DNA from: Calocera cornea HHB12733
Taxonomy: Eukaryota > Basidiomycota > Dacrymycetes > Dacrymycetales > Dacrymycetaceae
Assembly (NCBI GenBank): GCA_001632435.1
Contig: KV424132.1
Span: forward strand, 1-39,765
Length of the DNA stretch: 39,765 nt
Direction: 5' to 3'
Shown: positions 11,101 to 28,438 of the stretch, piece by piece
Layout: the number at the start of each line of letters is the position of its first letter
Numbering within the stretch: position 1 is the stretch's first letter
Notes under the pieces: generated by a model
What the model was told of the DNA's origin: nothing
Databases searched by the model: none
The model's input: the letters and a program-made list of their open reading frames with translations, nothing else
Made by a program: the position numbers and the translations under genes

Positions 11101-13519
11101 CAGCTGAGAAACGAGCTGACTGATTTACAGATACCAAGGATGTGCCTATCTCAGCGCTACCTCGAAAGGCTCTCTTATTGGAGTCCGAGCGAAGCTATCA
11201 CTCTGCTCATGCCGAGGAGGCTCTGGCTCAAGAACAACCCGTGCAAGCTGTGAGGGCAGCCAAAGGGGAAATTGAGCAGATACTCAGTGGTACTTCTCCC
11301 CGACCCTACATTGAGCACTTGCATCTATCGTCCCCGGATACCACGAATTCGACCTCGGGCGACCGCACAACAACCCGCAATCCCCTGATCCCAGTCCTAA
11401 CAGGAAGAGATATCGTCCGAACAATTGACAATACCGACCCTGAGATAACGCAAAAGGTTACCTCTCAGAGCAGCAACGCATCCGAGGTGACGCCGCACCC
11501 ACCCCTTAGGCAGGAGCCTGTTCTGAGCCATGCGGAGCCGCAGGCTCAACCTAATGCCAGCTCGGCTCTCGCCCTCTCTGCAGTTCGTAGTGAGCCGGCC
11601 AACGCGACAAGTTCGAAGAGCTTGAACTCTGATTGGAAACGTGCACCGGCTGACGACGACGCCGTACCTCCAAACTGTGCTACGGCGTCTCCTGCGACGG
11701 TCAGACGTGCATCCGTCGACAATGAGATAGCTGAGCATCGCTCGGACGTGCATGTCGACATTTCATTCCCACCACCGACAGTACCGCATCAAGGTAATGC
11801 ACCTAAATCTTGGCCATGTGCTCAGCTAACACATTGTTGGATGCTAGATACCCCGATGCTGCCATCCAAGCTAAAGTCTCGCAATCCGTTCCGCCCTCGC
11901 ACGGTGTCACAGCCCAGCGTTCAGGAATCCAGCTTGCCGTCTGGCCGACAGAAGGATGTTGTCTCCGATGGTGCTGTTCCAGCAATGATGGCCACAAATA
12001 ACATGGCGTCGACTGACAACTCGCTCTTCGAAGACTTATCAACATTTGCTCCTCATCCTGTGGTTCTGCAAGAGCTGCGCTCGAAGACAGCTTCCCCACC
12101 TGGTGCTGTTCCACAAGCCTCCGTGCCGATCGAGCAACCGATCCCTGTTCGAGCCCCACTCGCAGAGCCAACCGTAACTGTAGAAGACTTGATGCTGGTT
12201 AAGGGACAACCAATGGCGACGACCCAAGCCAAAGCGCCTGCGGTAGTAACTGTAGTAACACCACCACCTTCTGTTGCCTCTGACTCCTCATTTGGGGATG
12301 GTTTGAAGTCACTTCGACGCAAGACACCGCCACAAACTCGAGCTTCTCCACCCATTATCGATCAAGCCCGTGCCTCATTCTTGTCAAGATCCATCCGAAC
12401 AAACTCGCCCGAAGAGACCGTGGGCTCCCAGCAGACCACCGCTAGTCAACCCACCTCCCTTCACCCCGCGTACACCCAAGTCAGAGGCCCGCCTGCCACG
12501 CAGAATGCTCGCCGTGTTGAATGGGATGATGTCATGACCGACGTTGAGCGAACACCGACTAATATCCGCCGGACTGCAGATGTGAGGCGTGATTCTGGTC
12601 GCCAATACGCAAGCCACGCAGGAAGGGATGACTATCTGACGGATTCTGAGCTGACGCCGACGACTCGGAGGATAGCGCCGCTGTTGCCTAGAGTTGGCCG
12701 ACTAGGTATGACAGTCCAATGGTTCATCCCTACGGAGATTTCTCACGGTCAACTATAGCTCCAGTCGAAGAGCTACCCACCCCACCGCGGAGATCCAGTC
12801 CCGCAGAACACAGCACAGTATTGACTCAACCCTCAATGCACGCGGCGACTCAGTCCTCACAATCGAGCATTTACACTGCTTTCAATCGGACTGAGCCGCA
12901 AATGAACTTCTCCACACCTTCCAGAGAGAAGGCATCTGCTGTAAATGTGCATCCAGAGCTTTCATTCCTTGCGGACGTGCAATGGCAAGCCCCGACCGAC
13001 CTCAAGGCGATGGACATGCATCAGACAACGAGTCAGGTGGGCCCACGGGCCTCGACAGCTATTTCGATCCAAAGCCCTCAACAGCCCGGAATGACTCCTC
13101 AAGAACCACCTGCCCATACCCATGGGAATATTGTCCAGCCCACGCCCCAGAATTACGAAACCTCTGAAAACAAACACAACACAATCAGTGAGCCTATTAT
13201 CCATCGGCTCGAGTCTTCCCTCCCCCTGACAATGAGGCTCTTCTCTAGAGCTTATCGAGTTGGAAGATCATTTATCTGCTTCAACACATGCATCGGACGA
13301 GCTATCATGGGGATCTCAGCAGTCCGAAGATATCTCCGATATATTGATCACCGTGAGTGCCAAGGAAGAGATCGTCCCTACATCTCTAACGCGCAACAGA
13401 ACCTGGACAAAGCTATAAGTAAGGATAGGCTGAAGCGACTGTTTGAGCGGTTTGGCGATGTTCTCCAGTACGTCCCAAGTCACAGAAGTGAATTTGCTCT
13501 CACTCCAAGTACAGTGTGA
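8200..13519 (+). CDS. Large TKL-like protein kinase with long proline-rich flanks (B-type)
   Basis: Well-supported exons are 8200-8223, 8276-8362, 8422-8490, 8549-10057, 10110-10286, 10335-10403, 10453-10677, 10727-11075, 11131-11793, 11848-12705 and 12759-13187, with matching phases and at least 1,480 residues. The first roughly 500 residues are low-complexity and proline-rich, with repeated PAPP-type motifs. The kinase core follows: glycine loop NGGAFADVWRG, VALKIL, catalytic loop HGDLKANN, DFGLS and WMAPE, so all residues needed for catalysis are present. HGD makes it a non-RD kinase. A long disordered Ser/Thr/Pro-rich tail follows. I chose ATG 8200 because it opens a frame that splices cleanly onwards. 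After 13187 the model is uncertain: an intron 13188-13248 leads to an acidic exon, but the final exons are unresolved and the stop at 13519 is provisional. Probable role: cytoplasmic signalling kinase; substrate unknown. Confidence 0.78.
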
Positions 13520-13962
13520 ACATCGTGTTGGGCGACAATGGTGTGTCAACCGGAAGTGTCTCGTTCGCTCATCGAGAAGACGGCGAGTTGTCAGTTGACT
13601 AGCCTGCTTCGTCTTTGCTGACACAAATCTCTGCAGCACTTCGGGCAGTGGAGCAGATGGACGATGAAACGGTGGGATCAAAGCGTATTTGCGTTTCTGT
13701 GCTGTAATATGGTCTTCGGACTAGGGATGGATGTGGTTCGGTTCGGTTCGGTTCAGAACGGTTCCTCGTTTCCATCCCTAGGTATTCCGAGCCTTCAAAC
13801 CCAGCCCTCACGTACAATACTGGAAACCATTGAAATTCATATTCTTGTTGAGATTACATTTGCGACTTACAGCTATGTCCTAAAAGGGATGCAAAGCCAT
13901 ACTCGCCTCGCCTCCCTTTCCCCCTGATCACTCCCGCTTTGCACCGCGGTTTGTATGTAAAG
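13520..13962. other. Junction between kinase genes with coding-like remnants
   Basis: Short coding-like stretches occur (for example a frame at about 13511-13586 reading NIVLGDNGVSTGSVSF) that may be last exons of the upstream kinase. The stretch GGGATCAAAGCGT at about 13672 also occurs at about 15138 after the next kinase, so this gap probably contains duplicated gene-end material. A small inverted repeat lies inside and is listed separately. Confidence 0.5.
13721..13781. repeat. 61-bp inverted repeat with perfect 11-bp arms and GGTTC repeats
   Basis: CTAGGGATGGA at 13721-13731 is perfectly complementary to TCCATCCCTAG at 13771-13781. Between the arms are four tandem GGTTC units and a partly complementary GAACGG segment, so most of the unit could fold. 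It could be a very small foldback element or a deletion remnant of a transposon. I see no clear target-site duplication. Confidence 0.85.
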
Positions 13963-15440
13963 CAATCTTTGGTTTGTCGCGGTCTCGTGGAGGACCTCCG
14001 CATGGTGGTGAACATGTGACTACCGCACGGTATCAAGGCTCGGCGCTGCGGTGGATGGCTCCGGAGTGCCCTGTGAATGGCGGGGCCTTCGCCGACGTCT
14101 GGCGAGGGACAATGCAGCCTGGTGACCAAACCGTAGCTCTGAAGATCATCCGATTCCATCTCGGAACGAAGGATTTGCGACGAATATGCCGAGTCAAGCT
14201 TTCTCGTCCTTTTACCGAATTGACTCCTCACTAACCATGGATCAGGCCATTGCGAAAGAAGTGTCTGTATGGATGAGGTTCAGCCACAAAAACGTTCTAC
14301 CATTTCTTGGGGTGCAACCACCAGTGGATGGGAGCGGCCTCTGGCTTGTCTCCCCTTGGATGGAAGATGGGGATGTGAAGACATATTTGAAGTGCAATCC
14401 AGGTGTTCAACGACCAGAACTGGCAAGTCGCTTGTCCTTGTCCAGGTGATGTTTGTACCACATTTAACACTTCCATCTGGTAAGGTGGCCGGCATCGTGA
14501 AAGGTGTCGCTTATCTGCACCGTAAGAGCATTGCTCATGGAGATCTCAAAGCAGTGGGAGTTTTGCGCATTCGTTCGGAAAATAGAGCTGATGAAGCACA
14601 CAGAACAATATCCTAGTAGATGACGAAGGTGAACCCCGCCTTACCGACTTTGGCCTTTGTGTAGTTACGGATGAGGCACTCTCAGACTTGACCACCTCAA
14701 CAATGTTTTCAGGCGCTGTACGATGGATGGCTCCTGAGCGCATCGATCCAGGCCGATTTGGTTTGAGAGCAAGCTCCTCTCGGACGCTTGAAGCGGACGT
14801 CCATTCCTTCGCAATGACATTATACGAGGTAAGGACATATATCGCATCGGGGCGCCAGAACATAATCACCCAATTCCATCAGAGTTCCACCCTGAAGGTC
14901 CCTTTCTACGAATATCCGCACTTGAGGATATCTGGTGTAATCACAAACGGTGAACGCTCCTCTCGCCCTGGTGCAGAGGCCCTCCAGGTTGGCTTGAACG
15001 ACAATACGTGGCACCTCATGACGAACTGTTGGTCGGAGAGACCAGAACATAGGCCTAGCCTGAAGCTACTGTCTGAAGACTGTAAAAAACCCGATTTCCG
15101 AGCTGTTGAATGGTATCCGGGGCCGGCGCACATGAGATGGGATCAAAGCGTCAATTATAGATTATGGCCTGATGTAGTCGCAAACCTGCATTTGAATGAT
15201 CGGAGAACCACTCACAGCAGTACTTGTCTCTCGTTCCCGACGGCTTTGGAGCCAATACATTCCATATAGCAATGCCAGTCAAAGAGAAATATTCCCTGCG
15301 GATAGTCGCGCACGAAGGGAGATGGAGTGGCATCGACATCGCACCGAAGATGGCAGACGGAGCTCGGATTTGCTGCACGTGGTCGTCGGATCCCACAAGC
15401 GGCAGACGCGGGAGGTTCAGGGTCGCGCCTCGTTGCCTCT
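13963..15440 (+). pseudogene. Chimeric, decayed TKL-like kinase (A-type activation segment joined to B-type kinase)
   Basis: From 13963 to about 14066 the sequence resembles the A-type activation segment of the 15.6-kb paralogue (FGLSR ... YQGS ... RWMAPE). It then switches directly to the B-type N-lobe (VNGGAFADVWRG, VALKII). The rest follows B-type order: intron 14193-14245, HGDLKA, intron 14554-14603, NNILVDD, DFGLC, WMAPE, intron 14829-14882. A convincing start codon is missing. The donor after the 14.25-14.45-kb exon is damaged so the frame cannot be joined, another donor is GTGGGA, and the usual IFTL after the APE exon is altered. A further open stretch at about 15209-15440 is coding-like but unrecognised. 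I call it a pseudogene; a transcribed truncated kinase is the alternative. Confidence 0.7.
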
Positions 15441-15603
15441 CTGATACATCCCTACCTTTTCCGGCGAATTTGCCAACAATGCGACTCAGCCCAGCGGCTC
15501 TTATCGATCCTCATGACATGTATGAATCCGGCCAGGTTCAGGGACTGCTGTCTCTCCTGCCTCCAAGTCATTCCTTCAGACCGACGGCACATCTTGGAGT
15601 AGA

Positions 15604-18412
15604 ATGTCTCGCACTGCATGGGGAACAACAACAGACCCGAATGCCCTGCTCAGCGAGCATGAATTTCTTGGACTTCTCAGCTCCTTGAAGGCTCCCAGGG
15701 TCCAAGCCACCAAGCTCGAGAGTGAGCCACGGGGCCGTGGTCACTATGCCGTGGTCTACAAAGGGACTATGCTAGTGCAGTCCAGCAGGATAGCGGTTGC
15801 ACTCAAAGTGTTCCACCGAAAGAACACAAGGGCGGAACTGGAACGACTAACAAAGGTGCGAGCTACAATACGTGCTTTCACGACCGAAGCTAAAACAATT
15901 TACCCATAGAATATTGTTCGGGAAACGAGAGTGTGGATTGGGCTTGAGCATCCGAATGTTCTTCCCCTCCTTGGAGTGTGCCCCGATATTGAGAGCCGGC
16001 GCATATGGCTCATTTCCCCATGGATGGACAATGGCAATCTATCCGAGTATCTGAGACACAATACTCGCGCTGATTGCGTAGGACTGGTAGGTCCTCGTAT
16101 GACACTTGCGTCTTTGGAGCTCACCCCTTGATCAGTGCCGGGGCATTGCGCGAGGTGTTGATTATCTTCACTCTGTAAATGTTCTCCATGAGGATATCCG
16201 AGCAGTATGTCATGTCCATACACCCTATAGCCTTCCAGCCGAAAAATAACAGGCGCCCACAGACGAACGTACTTGTCGATGCTCGTGGAGAGCCTCTGTT
16301 GGCAGACTTTGGTCTGTCACGGTTTACGGAGGAGCTTCCGCCTGCTGGGGATGCAACCACTGGGCTGTACCAGGGTTCGCTGCGGTGGATGGCTCCCGAG
16401 CGCGTCCAACCTGCCACTTTTGGCTTGGCCGCCGGAGCAGCACAGAGTACAGCGAGTGATGTATACTCGGTGGGGATGACAATGTATGAGGTCCGTAACG
16501 TTCAGCTGAGTACCGTCGTGCGCAGTTTTACTGATCCATTCTTATCAGATATTCACACGCCGAGCACCTTTCGACAATAAGCGTGATCTTGATATCATCC
16601 AGATGCTCGTGAGAGGTGTTCGACTCGATCATCCCGGCCACGACGCGATCATACGAGGCATGAACCCTAGGCTGTGGGAATTCATGTGGGACACATGGGA
16701 TTTCGATCGCACGAAGAGACCAAGACTAGACGTCGCATTGCAGACGGTCCTATTCGACCCCGCGTCCGCCCCTCCAACTACATCGCCTCTGAGTGGTGTG
16801 ACGAAGAATAGCTACACCCGGAAGAATTGGTTAGAAATCGACCTCGTCCCAAGTGAGCCGGTGTATGACCTGGAGAACTGGTCTTCCGGTATGCCTATAT
16901 GCTCTCCAGGTCTCTTCCGGTCTAACGACATAACAGGCTATTATCTTGGGAGGACGTCCCGTGGTGAGAAGGGAGTGTTCCCAGGTCGGAGGGATCAGCA
17001 ATTCGCTTTGCTTTTTGCTCACCATTTTCCAGGTTACCTAATCCATCTTGCGGATCAGTCTACCGCGCACGGCGTTCCCCACGAGCCGCGCGTGCCAGAT
17101 GCACCAGGCATCCGACCTAGACCTGTCCAGCGCGCGACACAACAGACGCAACCCGATCCAATCACTGTGGCCAGAGTGAACGTGCCCGTTCCTCGAACTG
17201 TCTCAATGCCAGCTGCCGTTGGTCAACCGGCGCCATCTCATGAGTATACGACCGGACAGTATTACCAGGAGCCGTCTGAATACAACGCGAGGTGCGTCGT
17301 CCCTCTCCAGACCCGCGGGTCAACGCGTGTTGATGCGTGCATAACAGAGCTGCTCCACACTCTTATGAACAGCGCTCACGAAATATGGCCCCTGGATTTG
17401 ATCCTCGTCTGGTTCATCAACAACAACAGTCGTACGTCCGCACCTGGTTGTAATTGTCACAGCTCTGACATCGTTACTTGATCCACACAGACATGCATAC
17501 AGCACATATCCGTCTCATGTGGATGAAAGCGACGACGAGGAGACTGATAACGAAGGTCAATATTCGTCCTCTAGCGGTGGTCACTTGTCGGCCGGCCATG
17601 GGCAAGCGCCGTATGGGACCAATCTCTCGCATCCTACGGCGCCTCTCGGATATTATGCACCGCCGCCTTATCCTCCTAATACGGATGCGAGAACTCAATA
17701 TCGACAAGGCGGCGTGCCGCTCCAGCAGCAGAATCCGGATCCCAGGATGCAACCATCTCAGGACGCGAGGGCTCGTCCGCCTCCTCAAGAGCCACGCTCG
17801 CGCCAGCCTCAATCGGCATCCTCCGGCTATGTCAATCGTCCAGCGCCTCTCACGGCGATCAATCAAGTTCCCAATGCACCGCCAAAGCCTAATTTACCGA
17901 CTCCGCCGCTATCGGCGGGATATCAGATCACTGCGGGCGGTCCTCCGAACTACCCATACGCTAATCGGTCTCCTCCCCCGGCGGAAGCGCGCGGCCAACC
18001 GCCAACGGCGGCCTACCACGCGACCACGCACAGCGCTCCTCCCGGCCCTCCGTATCAGGCGATGAACCCCGTCAACCCTCGCTCAGATACGATGCCGCCC
18101 AGCGCTGCGCCTGTGCAATACCCCGCGCGCCCGACGCTGCAGGGGCAGGGGCACGGCAGGCCGGGGTCGTTCCCGCCCACACATGCGCCACCGCCGCCGG
18201 TGGGGATGCCTCAGGTGCCTGTGCACCGGCCGCAGCCTGTGCCACCGGGGCATCGACAGCTGCCTAACCCACTGAGGCAGCAGCAGCCGCCTGATGCGGA
18301 CAGGGACGTCGACGCGGTCACAGGCTACATGGGCTCAATGAGCATCCAACAGCCTCCGGCACGACCTGGCCAGCAGCCAGGGCAGGCGTACTGGCCGCCA
18401 CCTCAGCGCTGA
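15604..18412 (+). CDS. TKL-like protein kinase with SH3-like domain and P/Q-rich tail (A-type)
   Basis: The inferred exons are 15604-15855, 15910-16086, 16136-16204, 16263-16490, 16549-16888, 16937-16984, 17033-17291, 17348-17431 and 17491-18412, all in phase, giving 792 residues. The kinase core has GHYAVVYKG, VALKVF, HEDIRATN (R of HRD replaced by E), DFGLS and WMAPE. The SH3-like module resembles SH3 domains of the ABP1 type (ending GVFPGYLI). The remaining 380 or so residues are rich in Pro, Gln and Tyr with an acidic patch (DESDDEETDNE). Unlike its relative at 3.4 kb it is not followed by a second kinase domain. The HED loop retains the catalytic aspartate and asparagine, so activity is plausible. 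I infer an adaptor-like signalling kinase; substrate and partners are unknown. Confidence 0.88.
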
Positions 18413-19374
18413 GGGATGGGGCAAACATGTATCGATGCTTGTAATGTTTTTTTATGACTGTGCTATAGTTATGGTTATTTGTTATGTTCTGGAATGACCT
18501 GTAACGCTAGGAAACGGATTATGAAATGTATACATGCTGTAAAACACCGTTGGACCGAGGAGGACAACAACTAAATGGGGCGAGTATGCGTTGAGGAGCA
18601 AGCTTTCGGCAATGCGCCACAGGGAGTCGTACTTTGCCAGGTTGCGGCGCTCTGTGAGGATGCCAAGCCTCGGCCAGTGGCGAGACGGACTGTGTATTGT
18701 TTGGATGTTGTAAGAATGTCTACATTGCGCTCCGGCCTAGAGTACGACGCGCTATGTAAATGACCGAGCGAGAGGGGGGGCTAACCTGATACATTGCAAT
18801 GTTGTTGTCGAGGGCATGCCGAACAAGGTTTCCCATCGGACGGGTCAGGCCGACCCTGAAATAGCATGCCTGAGGAAAAAGGGTCCGGGGCCGCGTGCAG
18901 TTCCGGTTGCGGTGGGTGCCCGTTGTTGCCACGCGCAGAGTGCACCGCCGAGACAGGATAGAAGCTTCCTTTGGGCGACCCGCGCCTGCCCGTCCGCGCG
19001 GTGTTTTGTCCCCCATTCCCAGCACGGGCGATCGCCCATTACCCCCCGTCCCATCCCGCCCCTCGTCGCCCTTATCGTCCTCCTCACCGTCCTCCTCGAC
19101 GTCCCCCTCCCTCCCCCACCACCCCTGGCCTGTAATCTCCCTCCCTGCCCGTCGACGCGCAAAGGCCCGCAACGACACCACGCTCTCTAAAACCAACACA
19201 CTCGTTTAGACCAACACGCTACGCGCGAATTTTCTACTCCTCTCAAGACAGACAGTTCTCCCCTCTCCCCCAAACCCTCCCTGCCAAGCTCGTCTCCCTC
19301 GGTTGTCTCTTACTTTGAACACTTGACTACCAACGCTTGCATCTGCGATTCCTCCTCTCAACCCACCAGGAACC
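18413..19374. other. Intergenic region, 3' UTR and pyrimidine-rich promoter
   Basis: The first roughly 150 bp are AT-richer and look like the 3' UTR of the kinase. From about 19030 the plus strand is strongly C/T-rich up to the ATG at 19375, typical of basidiomycete core promoters. Long open frames on both strands here are compositional and lack splice or domain support. Confidence 0.5.
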
Positions 19375-21285
19375 ATGGACCATCTGCACAAGCAAAGGCA
19401 CGAGCATATCGCTCAAGTCGCGAAGCGACAGATCACCTCGACGAGTGCGCAATAAGCCATCATTGACTATATGCGAGTACTGATGCGCAGAACAGGCTCA
19501 AGCACGACCAGTAGCACGTCTTCGACCTCGTCCTCATCGAGCAGCACATCCTCAACCAGCTCGACAAGCAGCACGACTTCCAGCACTTCCTCCACGCCCA
19601 TCACGTACGCGACGACCCCTCCCAGCTCGCAGAGCATTGTCAACACCACCCCAGTGCGTAATGCCACGTACAATCTCGCAGTGTCGATTATTAACCGGAG
19701 CACAGACGGGCATCGCAACCTATGCCGCGAAGACAACCGCTGCATACAAGCCTGCGACCTCCAACTATGCGCCTGTATACAGCAACTCACCCGCCAAGTC
19801 TGGCAGTGCCGCCGGTTCGCAGGCCAGCGGAACCGCTGGGAAGACGACTACGTCTGGTAGCATGAGCACGACGACGATCATCGGGATCGCCGCCGGTGGT
19901 CTGGTTGGCTTGATTATCGTCGGAGCGATAATCGCTTACATGATCGTGCGTTTCTCCCTTTTCCATATCGGGTTCGTGGTTCTGACACTTGCTTTCAGCG
20001 TCAATGCCGCCGACGCAACGCACGTGCCGAGACCAAGTTCGATCGCAACTCGTTCATCCGCAACTCGGTTCTGCTCGATGACAAGAACGAGAGCACCACC
20101 ACGCTGGGTTACGACGAGAAGCCCGGGTACGGCGGCTCGGCGGCTTCGCTGGCGCTGGGGCGCTCCAACACACGGCTCAACCTTCCTGGTGCTGGCATGG
20201 CCGGAGCTCCGCGGCCCCCGACGATGATCCAGCGGCACTACAACGCTCCGGCTGTTCAGCCTGGGCAGCAATTCGCGTACCCCGCGGCACCGCCAAACAG
20301 CTATTACTCGCCGGGGGGCATGCCCGTGCGCGCGCAGTACGCCAACGGGCCGGCAAAGGATCTGCCGTCTTCCCCAGCCGACTCGTTCTTCACCCAGGCA
20401 CAGGCTCAGCAGCAGGGTGCGATGTATTACCCTGGCCAGTACAGGCAGAACAACGGGCAGGCGCCGCCTGAGCTTGGCCGCGCCCCAACGTACAAGAGCC
20501 AGGGCTCGGATCATGCCGATGTCGCGCGGCAGCCGAGCAACGGTGGCAATGGCAGAGCCGGCCGTGGGCTTAGTGTTACGCCCTTCCAGGCGCAGCAGTA
20601 CGCGGAGATCTCCAGGCTCGTCAACCAGCCACTCCCGCCGATGCCGCCCAGTAAGGGCAACGGAGAAGCGTACGAGCTTCCCGCGAGGAACGTTGCTTCC
20701 CCGCCGCCGGCCGTGCGCTCTCCCCCGCCAATGGGCAGGCCGATGGACATGTCGCCCTCCGGCTTCCGTTCGCCGTCACCTCCCTCGCCCTTGCAGCCAC
20801 CGCGCAACCTCGTTTCGCCCTTCCAGCGCATCGGCTCGATGCCGCCCATGCTCCCGCCGCTCATCACCAGCTCGCACGCATCCGACGCCTCGCTTTCCCA
20901 GTTCAACTCGGACCGCAGCCTGAACATGCGCTCTGGCACGCCCACGGACCCAAACCCTCAGCAGTACTTTACCACGCTGCGCTCGACCAGCCCGCAGCAG
21001 ATCGGCGAGGTGCGCTCGGGCTCGGGCTACCCGACCCTTGTGGAGCCGAACAACTCGCCCCAGACGCCACGCTTCCACAGCGGTGTCTCGGCAACCTCGC
21101 ACGTCGGACAGGAGGGCAGTTACGGTAGCTCAGGCAACATCAACGGCATGGCGCAGGCTCGGAGCGGGAGTAACTTGGCTGTTCCTAACCACGAGCCCAG
21201 TAGGCGTCTCAGCGTCCGCAACTCGATGGCGAGCGACGGCCGGTACAGCATGTACGGCGAGGAGGACGTGTACGGCGGTATCTGA
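19375..21285 (+). CDS. SKG6-like single-pass membrane protein with Ser/Thr-rich ectodomain
   Basis: Four exons (19375-19444, 19496-19653, 19706-19945, 19999-21285) encode 584 residues. After a short charged start lacking an obvious signal peptide comes a run of almost pure Ser/Thr, likely O-mannosylated. One transmembrane helix follows (TTTIIGIAAGGLVGLIIVGA onward to YMI), with a basic stop-transfer RQCRRRNAR. The roughly 430-residue tail is proline-, serine- and tyrosine-rich, with many PPP and SPP stretches that could bind SH3 domains. The layout matches fungal SKG6/AXL2-type proteins linked to polarity and the cell wall. That link comes from general architecture, not from a diagnostic motif, so the function is tentative. 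Confidence 0.8.
19496..19610 (+). repeat. Low-complexity Ser/Thr codon tract
   Basis: Degenerate tandem AGC/ACG/TCG/TCC codons form an almost uninterrupted Ser/Thr run in the second exon of the membrane protein. Such tracts change length quickly by slippage. Confidence 0.85.
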
Positions 21286-22334
21286 GCGTCGCTCTGGACG
21301 CCGGTGCCGAAACGCTTAGAATGTGCTCATGTCCTTTGCTTTCCCCCTTCCCTCGGTACCTATGTGTTTCTTGCGACGCCGCTCCTGGTGACGGCCTCTT
21401 TCCCTTCTTTATTTACTGCCTCTCATTTCCCGCGCTCTCATTCCCCTTTTCTCTCGTCAATGGCTTTCTCTGGAATCTTCTTCAAGGACTTGCTCGTCCG
21501 TCTTTGCCCCTTGCTTCACACCGTCCCACGTCGCCGAAACGCGCATATATCCCTACTTTACTGACTCCTGTTGAACCTTTTTCTGAGGTAGCCTTTCTCT
21601 CTCTTTGTGAAGGAGGGAGAGAGACGGTAGAGACGCTGTTTGACGCGGTACACCGCAATGCAATTCGTTGCCGAATCACATTCCACAAAATACATATGCA
21701 TACAGTCACTACACCAAGAGGGACCCGTCCCGAAATGGCGACGCGACGCGTCCGGTTTGTTTACGTCCCTCTCCTCTCGCCGATTGGAACAACCCGCTTT
21801 GGGAGACTGTGCAATGGATATGGAGTCCGTCGATGACACCAGCATCTCCCGTATCTTCAATATCTAACACTTGGCAGGGTTGTGACGACTGGATTTGTGA
21901 AGAGCGGCCTGCGTCGGCGTTCTAGCCGAGCTTCTATTGAACGTGCATCTGCGCACGACATCAAGCCTAAATCGCAGCCTGTCCTCTGCCAGAACATACT
22001 GCCAACCCAGTCGTCTGAGAGATCTGTTTCCCACCACTTATCTCTTGATCGTCTTCTTGGCTATGTCTTGGCTTACCTCCTCGGGCATCGTCAGATGCTC
22101 ATTTGCAAGGCGCTTCCCGACAATATCGGCTCCCTTGTTGGGCACTTTTACGTAGGGTCATGGCCCGTGATCCAGATTACAGATGGATCTATGGTCTTCG
22201 CGAACCTCTTACGCAAAGTTGCACGATCTGGCTTCGAGAGATATACAGCTATCTGCCTTGGTTAGGGGCTTGATGACGAGCCTTGCTCTTCGACAGCCTC
22301 TGCTCTCCTACCTTGCTTCAACCTGACATCAGCA
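21286..22334. other. Intergenic region without recognised genes
   Basis: This 1.05-kb gap should hold the 3' UTR of the SKG6-like gene and the upstream region of the first monooxygenase. Several short open frames exist on both strands but none shows a domain, conserved splicing or biased composition. Confidence 0.5.
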
Positions 22335-28333
<5,999 letters not shown>

Positions 28334-28438
28334 TAGAATTTCGCATTCCATTTCGCAATTCCAATATTGGGTAGACACAAGCTGGGCCGTTCGGGTCGAA
28401 AGAATGATATAAGTTTCTGTCAATTAGATTCAGTATAG

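Noticed and set aside
18720..19199. 159-codon open frame on the minus strand between the A-type kinase and the SKG6-like gene
   Set aside because: It overlaps a C/T-rich promoter tract, has biased Gly/Arg composition, and shows no domain or splice context.
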